This document shows, piece by piece, positions 58,833 through 64,000 of a stretch of 64,000 nt of DNA (the stretch's first letter is position 1; each line of letters starts with the position of its first letter). A model generated the notes under the pieces. That model had not been told where the DNA came from and did not search any database. It worked only from the letters and a program-made list of their open reading frames with translations. The stretch is from Acidobacteria bacterium AB60 (GTDB lineage Bacteria > Acidobacteriota > Terriglobia > Terriglobales > Acidobacteriaceae). A program made the translations under genes and the position numbers. The stretch is from contig VANK01000006.1 in the NCBI GenBank assembly GCA_008682415.1, forward strand, positions 296,953 through 360,952. Direction: 5' to 3'.

Positions 58833-59629
58833 ACCGTACCCCCCTTCACCACGATGCGTGCCGTCAGGCCCTGGTGCGCATTGCGCGACCGCAGCACCCG
58901 CACCTTGAACAGCAGCCCCTCGGCCTCCATCTCTCGCTGCAGCCGCGCAATCGAGGCGGCATTCAACCCCCCCGGCGCATTGGCCACATCATTTAACAAC
59001 TGGTTCAGGTGATCCAATGCCTGGATCAGCGCCTTGTCCCCGCTCTTGTCCGCATCCTCGCGGAACACACGGTTGGCCGCCAGCAGGCTGCGCGCCTCGT
59101 CCCGCATCGGCTTCACCACATCGGGATCCTCGCCCTGCGCGTGCTTCAGCTCCACCAGCAGCCGCTCCGTACGGTCCAGGTGATCCCCCAGCACCACCAC
59201 CACAATCTGCCGCTCCACCGGAGGCGCCGGCCGCGCCACCGCCGTCTGCGCGTGCTGCCGGTGCTCCCACACCCGTCCGACCTCAAAGGCTCCGATCACC
59301 AGCACCGCGCTTGCCGCCGCCCAGCCCAGCATCATGCCCCATGCCGCCCGGCGCCGCGGCGGCTCCTCGGCCGCCATCCTCGGCAATCTCGACGCCACCC
59401 GGTTCCAAACGCTTGTGCCATACGCCGCATCCGCCTCCGCGCACGGCAACCCATCCATCTCGCCCATCTCCGCTGCCAGTGCCGCGCGCGCCTCGGCGCA
59501 CGCCCCGCACGCCTGCAGATGCCCCTCGGCCGCGCGGAACTCCTTCTCCCGCCCCGCGTCTTCGCCCCGGCCCGCGGCCCGCGTCGCGTAGTAATGCTCG
59601 ATCAACTCCTCTTCCCGCAAATGCCTCAT
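58829..59629 (-). CDS. Anti-sigma factor (zinc-finger ZAS-like) with one transmembrane helix
   Basis: A 266-residue membrane anti-sigma factor. The N-terminus carries the ZAS-type motif H-x3-C-x2-C (EGHLQACGACAEARAAL, about 37-53), a transmembrane helix (MMLGWAAASAVLVIGAFEVGRVW, about 98-120) and a helical extracytoplasmic domain (about 130-266), parts of which (VVVVLGDHLDRTERLLVELKHA, LIQALDHLNQLLNDVANAPGG) are amphipathic. It should hold the ECF sigma factor inactive until a signal arrives at the envelope. ATGA overlaps on both sides show coupling with the sigma gene and the FecR-like gene. Confidence 0.8.
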   Translation of the reverse strand: MRHLREEELIEHYYATRAAGRGEDAGREKEFRAAEGHLQACGACAEARAALAAEMGEMDGLPCAEADAAYGTSVWNRVASRLPRMAAEEPPRRRAAWGMMLGWAAASAVLVIGAFEVGRVWEHRQHAQTAVARPAPPVERQIVVVVLGDHLDRTERLLVELKHAQGEDPDVVKPMRDEARSLLAANRVFREDADKSGDKALIQALDHLNQLLNDVANAPGGLNAASIARLQREMEAEGLLFKVRVLRSRNAHQGLTARIVVKGGTV

Positions 59630-60249
59630 ACCGTCACCCGCTGCGCTTCGCCGCGCGAAGCCCGCTTCTGTGTCCTCCGAAACCCCTCCAGCCGCTGCCG
59701 CACCTTCTTCACCGCGCGGAACACCGCCTGCTTGGCCGCGTTCGGCGCAATCGCCAGCGCCGCCGCAATCTCCTCCGTGCTCTTCTCCTCGTGGTGCCGC
59801 AGCACAAACGCCGTCCGCTCCAGCGGCGACAAACCCCGCAACGCCATCTCCTGCATCGCTCCAATCTCCCCGCTCAGCGCCAGCCGCTCCGGCCCCGGCG
59901 CCTCATCCGCTACCTGCGAGCTCGCCTCCTCGGCGTCATTCTCCTCCCCAATCCGGCTCGCCTCCTCCACTCCCCGCCGCCCGCTCACCTTGTCCAGAGC
60001 GCAGTGCACCGCGATCCGGTACACCCACGTCCCAAACTCCGACCGCGACTCAAACGACGCCAGCTTCACATACGCCCGCAGAAACGCCTCCTGCACCACG
60101 TCGTCCGCATCCGCCGCGTTTCCCGTCACCCGGTACGCCATCCGGAACAGCATCGCGCTGTGACGCTTCACCAGCGAGCCATAGGCCTCTGTGTCACCAG
60201 CAAGAATTGCCGTGATCGCCGCTTGGTCGCTTTGGCCCATGCTGACCAT
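59626..60249 (-). CDS. ECF sigma factor (sigma-70 family)
   Basis: A 207-residue extracytoplasmic function sigma factor. Sigma-2 region: LVKRHSAMLFRMAYRVTGNAADADDVVQEAFLRAYVKLASFESRSEFGTWVYRIAVHCALDKVSGRR (about 26-92). Sigma-4 region: MQEMALRGLSPLERTAFVLRHHEEKSTEEIAAALAIAPNAAKQAVFRAVKKVRQRLEGF (about 132-190), a helix-turn-helix. The short acidic linker between them (EEASRIGEENDAEEASSQVADEAPGPER) is typical. The start is uncertain between M1 (60249) and M4. It begins the sigma/anti-sigma/FecR-like operon, probably autoregulated. Confidence 0.9.
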   Translation of the reverse strand: MVSMGQSDQAAITAILAGDTEAYGSLVKRHSAMLFRMAYRVTGNAADADDVVQEAFLRAYVKLASFESRSEFGTWVYRIAVHCALDKVSGRRGVEEASRIGEENDAEEASSQVADEAPGPERLALSGEIGAMQEMALRGLSPLERTAFVLRHHEEKSTEEIAAALAIAPNAAKQAVFRAVKKVRQRLEGFRRTQKRASRGEAQRVTV

Positions 60250-60337
60250 TTGACCAGACCCGCAACCCGCAGTTACGTAAGAATTTTCAGAAGGAAATCC
60301 AAAGTGCCGATCCCGATTGGACCAGCCCCCACCACTC

Positions 60338-62614
60338 TCAGGCGCGCGACGGCAAGGGCCGTACGGTCCCCTGTTCCCTGATCCCTGTTCCCTGATCCCT
60401 CGCCGGGCTCTCCTGGTCCTTGTACTGCAGCTCGTACAGCTTCCAGTACAACCCCCGCAGCGCCAGCAGCTCCTGGTGCGTCCCCATCTCCCGCAGCTGC
60501 CCCTTGTGCATCACCAGGATCGCGTCCGCCCGCTGCACCGTCGACAGCCGGTGCGCAATCAGCACGCTCGTCCTCCCCTGCACCATCCGCTCCAGCGCCC
60601 CCCGGATCCGCAGCTCCGTCTCCGTGTCTACACTCGACGTCGCCTCGTCCAGAATCAAAATCCGCGGCCGGTACGCCAGCGCCCGCGCAAAATTGATCAG
60701 CTGCTTCTGACCCGTCGACAGCGAATTCCCCCGCTCCTGCACCGGCTCGTCAAACTTCCCCGGCAGACTCTCGATGAAATCCAGCACATTCACGTCCTCA
60801 GCCGCCTGCGCCAGCTCCCCGTCCGTGATCCCCGTATTCCCCAGCCGGATATTCTCCGCAATCGTCCCCGTAAACAAAAACGGATCCTGCAGCACCACCG
60901 CAAAGTGCCGTCGCAACTCCGTCAGATCCAGCTCCCGCACATCCACGCCGTCCACCAGCACCGCGCCCGCCGTCACGTCATAGAACCGCATCATCAGGCT
61001 GGTCAGCGTCGTCTTCCCCGCCCCCGTGTGCCCAACAATCGCAATCGTCTGCCCCGGCTCCACCGTGAACGACACGTCCTTCAAAATCCACTCCACATCC
61101 TTCAGCGCCAAAAAATGCTCCGCCAGATGCGAACGGTCCTCATCCACCTGCGCCGCCGCGGCAATCTGCGCAACCGCCTCGTGTTGCTCCCGCGTCAGCT
61201 TCTGATACGTGAACCACACATTGCGAAACTCGATCCGGTTCGACCCATCTCCCAGCCGCGGCCGCTCCGGGCTCACAATCTCCGCCGGCGTATCCATCAG
61301 CTTGAAGATCCGCTCGCACGCCGCCATCGCCGCCTGCAAAATGTTGTACTTGTCGCTCAAATCCTGAATCGGCCGCCAGAACCGCTGCGAGTACATGTTG
61401 AACATCGCCAGCACGCCCAGCGTCACCGCCCCATGATCCAGCACGCTCCAGCCGCCCACCCAGATCACCAGCGCCACCGCCACCACGCTCAGCAGATCCA
61501 CCGCCGGGTAGTACAGCGCATACGCAAAAATCGTGTCCTTGAACGCGATCATGTGCTGCCGGTTCACATCCTCAAAGTCGCGGTACGCCCGCGCCTCCCG
61601 GTTGAACAGCTGCACCACGCTCATCCCCGAGATATGTTCCTGCGTAAAGCTATTGATCCGCGCAATCGCCGCCCGCACCCGCCGGTAGCTCTCCCGCACG
61701 CTGTTGCGGAACATCCGCGTCACAATCAGAATCACCGGCAGCACGCTGAACGCCAGCAGCGCCAGCCACCAGTTGATCGTCAGCATCACGATCCCCATGA
61801 TCGTCAGCGTGAAAAAGTCGTCCACAATAGCCAGAATCCCCGCCGTGAACATCTCGTTGATCGCGTCCACATCCGACGTCAGACGCGTCACCAGCCGCCC
61901 TACCGCATGCGTGTCAAAGAAACCCACGTGCAGCCGCTGCATGTGCCGGAAGATATCCCGCCGCAGGTCGAACATGATCTTCTGCCCGACCCACTGCATT
62001 AAATATGTCTGGATGAACTCAAAGAAGTACGCGCTCAGCGCCGCCAGCAGGTACAGCTCCGCAAGCTGCGTAATCCCATGCCACGGATCGGGCGAGAGCC
62101 GCCGCGCCAGCCACGTCGTCGCCGCCCCCGGCGTCTTCGTCAGGTAGCGATCGATCCCCACCTTCATCAGGTACGGCCCCGCCACGTCGCTCAGCGACTT
62201 CAGCGTCACCGAGATCGACGAGATCACCGCCTGCACCCAATACGGCTTCAGATACCGCCCCAGCCGCTTGATCAGGACCGAGTCGTACACCTTTCCCACC
62301 GGATCCTCATCGGTCTTCTTGGCGTCCGGCTTCTTCCCCGCGCTCTCCTCGGCTCGCCCCTCGCCTCTCGCCCCTGATCCCTGTTCCCTCTTCCCTCTTC
62401 CCTGTCTTTCTATTCCCTGTTCCTTATTCCCTGTTCCCTGCCTTGCCGGGTGCGCCGGGTCCCGACTCTGGGACCCGGGATAGCTAGAACCCTCCCCGAC
62501 CGTCCCTGTTCCCTGTTCCCTGTTCCCTGTTCCCTGCCTTACCAACGCTTCCGCCGCGCGCTCCGCACGGACCTTAGGCGCTCCATTCTTTTGGGGATCA
62601 GTGTCAGCGCTCAT
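60338..62614 (-). CDS. ABC half-transporter (permease-ATPase) with repeat-derived termini
   Basis: A 758-residue exporter half-subunit: a transmembrane domain (about 125-420), then a nucleotide-binding domain with Walker A GHTGAGKT, signature LSTGQKQ, Walker B ILILDEAT and the H-loop AHRLST. The NBD has an extra segment of about 35 residues (KLTREQHEAVAQIAAAAQVDEDRSHLAEHF) just after the aromatic A-loop FTYQ. Uniquely, residues about 25-95 (RQGTGNREQGTG..., RQGTGNKEQGIERQ...) and the last 20 residues (ARDQGTGIREQGTV) are encoded by tandem GTTCCCT-type heptamers and a palindromic element, not by family sequence. The start is either the ATG at 62614 or a GTG at 62620. It probably exports a lipid, peptide or drug. 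Confidence 0.88.
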   Translation of the reverse strand: MSADTDPQKNGAPKVRAERAAEALVRQGTGNREQGTGTVGEGSSYPGSQSRDPAHPARQGTGNKEQGIERQGRGKREQGSGARGEGRAEESAGKKPDAKKTDEDPVGKVYDSVLIKRLGRYLKPYWVQAVISSISVTLKSLSDVAGPYLMKVGIDRYLTKTPGAATTWLARRLSPDPWHGITQLAELYLLAALSAYFFEFIQTYLMQWVGQKIMFDLRRDIFRHMQRLHVGFFDTHAVGRLVTRLTSDVDAINEMFTAGILAIVDDFFTLTIMGIVMLTINWWLALLAFSVLPVILIVTRMFRNSVRESYRRVRAAIARINSFTQEHISGMSVVQLFNREARAYRDFEDVNRQHMIAFKDTIFAYALYYPAVDLLSVVAVALVIWVGGWSVLDHGAVTLGVLAMFNMYSQRFWRPIQDLSDKYNILQAAMAACERIFKLMDTPAEIVSPERPRLGDGSNRIEFRNVWFTYQKLTREQHEAVAQIAAAAQVDEDRSHLAEHFLALKDVEWILKDVSFTVEPGQTIAIVGHTGAGKTTLTSLMMRFYDVTAGAVLVDGVDVRELDLTELRRHFAVVLQDPFLFTGTIAENIRLGNTGITDGELAQAAEDVNVLDFIESLPGKFDEPVQERGNSLSTGQKQLINFARALAYRPRILILDEATSSVDTETELRIRGALERMVQGRTSVLIAHRLSTVQRADAILVMHKGQLREMGTHQELLALRGLYWKLYELQYKDQESPARDQGTGIREQGTVRPLPSRA
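60366..60400. repeat. GTTCCCT heptamer array inside the 3' end of the ABC gene
   Basis: Five contiguous 7-mers read GTCCCCT, GTTCCCT, GATCCCT, GTTCCCT, GATCCCT. On the minus strand they encode a QGTGIRE-type tail of the transporter. Confidence 0.85.
62376..62535. repeat. GTTCCCT heptamer arrays and palindrome inside the 5' end of the ABC gene
   Basis: Heptamer runs lie at 62376-62403, 62412-62439 and 62508-62535 (the last has four exact GTTCCCT units, preceded by a 6-nt GTCCCT at 62502-62507). Between them a palindromic element (62449-62484) has the stem CCGGGTCCC/GGGACCCGG and outer arms GGTGC/GGGATA like the array at 62.8-63.6 kb. All is read in frame as a disordered linker. Confidence 0.85.
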
Positions 62615-62765
62615 CGGCACGCTCGCGTCACCTCTTCATTGTACGAGCCGCGCCATCGACACCCCGCCGGCCCCCCTCCATCAGACGGCCCAACCCGCCA
62701 AACGATCCAGAAATGCAGCCAACCGGTTGTCCCCACCACCAGCCCCTCGCCTCCCCACCATCGGC

Positions 62766-63712
62766 TCTCGCCTCCCCGTCTCTCGTCTCTGGTCTCTCGT
62801 CGGCCCTTGATACTCGTCTCTCGTCTCTCGCCCCATGGCCCTCCTCTCCCCGTTCCCGCACGACCGAGGGTGCCCCATGTCTCCCGATGTTGGAGACATG
62901 GGATACCACGAACCCCACCCCGGGAGTCTCCGCTCCCGCACGATCCACAGTTGTCTTCGTCTCTCGCACCTCGGTCCTGGTACTTGGTACTTGGCCCTTG
63001 GTACTCGGCCCTCGTCTCTCGTCTCTCGCCTCTAGCCCCTTGGTACTCGTCTCTCGGCCCTCGGCCCTCCTCTCCCCCGTTCCCGCACGACCGAGGGTGC
63101 CCCATGTCTCCCGCTGTTGGAGACATGGGATACCACGAACCCCACCCCGGCAGTCTCCGCTCCCGCACGATCCACAGTTGTCTTCGTCTCTCGCACCTCG
63201 GTCCTGGTACTTGGTACTTGGCCCTTGGCCCTCGTCTCTCGTCTCTCGGCCCTCGCCCCTTGGTACTCGTCTCTCGGCCCTCGGCCCTCCTCTCCCCCGT
63301 TCCCGCACGACCGAGGGTGCCCCATGTCTCCCAATTTTGGAGACATGGGATACCACGAACCTCACCCCGGCAGTCTCCGCATCCCGCACGATGCACAGTT
63401 GTCTTCGTCTCTCGCACCTCGGTCCTGGTACTTGGTGCTTGGCCCTTGGTACTCGTCTCTCGTCTCTCGACTCTAGCCCCTTGGTACTCGTCTCTCGGCC
63501 CTCGCCCTCCTCTCCCTCGTTCTCGCACGACCGAGGGTGCCCCATGTCTCCCGTTGTTGGAGACATGGGATACCACGAACCCCACCCAGCCGATCTCCGT
63601 TCCCGCACGATCCACAACGTCTTCGCCTCTCGTCTCTCGTCCTTCGTACTTGGTACTTGGCCCTTGGCCCTTGGCCCTCGTCTCTCGTCTCTCGTCCCTC
63701 GCCCCTTTCCTT
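62766..63712. repeat. Compound repeat array of palindromes and degenerate heptamers
   Basis: The region before the last gene is non-coding. Four units (palindromes at 62874-62902, 63101-63129, 63321-63349, 63541-63569; period 227, 220, 220 bp) each contain CCCATGTCTCC, a 7-nt loop (CGATGTT, CGCTGTT, CAATTTT, CGTTGTT) and GGAGACATGGG. About 60 bp of conserved flank and runs of heptamers (GTCTCTC, GGTACTT, GGCCCTT, GTCCCTC) follow. The long open frames on both strands are a result of the low stop-codon content. Confidence 0.88.
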
Positions 63713-63804
63713 ACTGACACTTCCCAAAAACCCGTGCTATCCTTCCCCAGCATCCTCCTAGATACATCCAGATCCCGACCCACCGCCTAGTCCGGAGACC
63801 CTTC

Positions 63805-64000
63805 GTGATCGTCCCTGTCCGTCTCGCGCGCTCTCTCGCCTCCACCCTGCCCCTCGCCGCCGCCCTCGTCGCCACCGCCCAGACCCAGCGCGCCGCCACC
63901 CCCACCTTCAGCGTCGCTCCCGGCAGCTACCCCAGCGCCCAGACCATCACGATCACCGACACCACCCCCGGCGCCACCATCTACTACACCACCGACGGCA
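63805..64000 (+). CDS. Exported chitobiase-like-domain protein (partial)
   Basis: The start of a gene cut by the right edge. It begins with GTG at 63805-63807 (CGGAGA 8 nt upstream) and reads a signal-peptide-like N-terminus (VIVPVRLARSLASTLPLAAALVATAQ) followed by TFSVAPGSYPSAQTITITDTTPGATIYYTTDG. The latter is the chitobiase/beta-hexosaminidase C-terminal domain repeat (CHB_HEX_C type), an Ig-like module found in long acidobacterial surface proteins. Only 65 codons are visible, so the overall function is unknown. Confidence 0.7.
   Translation, partial: MIVPVRLARSLASTLPLAAALVATAQTQRAATPTFSVAPGSYPSAQTITITDTTPGATIYYTTDG

Noticed and set aside
62874..63569. Possible CRISPR array (four evenly spaced repeats)
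   Set aside because: The period is about 220 bp, spacers are themselves repetitive and shared between units, and no cas genes are present.
62450..63790. Long open frames on both strands across the repeat array (up to 446 codons)
   Set aside because: They arise because the repeats lack stop codons; the peptides are low-complexity, start without a ribosome site and overlap the ABC gene.

Overview
The window looks like a chromosomal segment of an acidobacterium (Acidobacteriota, probably Terriglobia). This is inferred from the rplM-rpsI-rpsB-tsf order, MacB-like permeases with an N-terminal prefix domain behind a PadR repressor, several GH3 glycosidases, a short EF-Ts, high GC and degenerate heptanucleotide repeats. 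I see no integrase, terminase, capsid, rRNA, tRNA or CRISPR.

Region 1 (1-7 kb, minus strand): a partial SEC-C/TPR protein, the ribosomal and elongation-factor operon rplM-rpsI-rpsB-tsf with a good sigma-70 promoter, a long leader and hairpin-forming heptamer repeats between cistrons, a TolB-like beta-propeller protein and a DEAD-box helicase. Region 2 (7-19.4 kb): carbohydrate use. An XRE-cupin regulator, an MFS sugar porter, a class II aldolase and a secreted GH3 enzyme lie in one direction. A DUF481 protein, a winged-helix/TPR regulator and a second, PA14-containing GH3 enzyme lie in the other. A Tat-type DsrE protein follows. Region 3 (19.4-22.5 kb): the pntAA-pntAB-pntB transhydrogenase, preceded by a CRP-like site placed as for class II activation.

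Region 4 (22.8-45.1 kb, plus strand) is the highlight: an 18-gene, tightly packed operon for an extracellular contractile injection system (eCIS, phage-tail-like). It encodes a sheath, a tube, a zinc-ribbon putative chaperone, a disordered protein, an Afp16-like cap fused to IPT/TIG-like folds, an Afp15-like AAA+ ATPase, a small protein, a CIS-tube/Afp7-like protein, a LysM-like protein, separate gp27-like and gp5-like hub and spike proteins, a PAAR-like tip, a gp25-like wedge, two large baseplate-J-like proteins, a gpI/beta-helix protein, a DUF6519-like protein and a DUF6734-like putative glycosyltransferase. No tape-measure gene, no second tube gene and no recognisable toxin are present.

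Region 5 (45-64 kb): an ADOP-type permease with its PadR repressor and twin operators, a divergent 7TM/SpoIIE phosphatase, a flavin-binding protein and a DUF1579-like protein divergent from a MocR/PdxR-type regulator whose PLP lysine is replaced by arginine, an orphan flagellin with a sigma-28 promoter, a TPR protein, a CPBP protease, an ECF sigma/anti-sigma/FecR-like cassette and an ABC half-transporter whose termini have been invaded by repeats. A compound repeat array follows (62.7-63.7 kb), and the window ends in the start of a chitobiase-like-domain protein.
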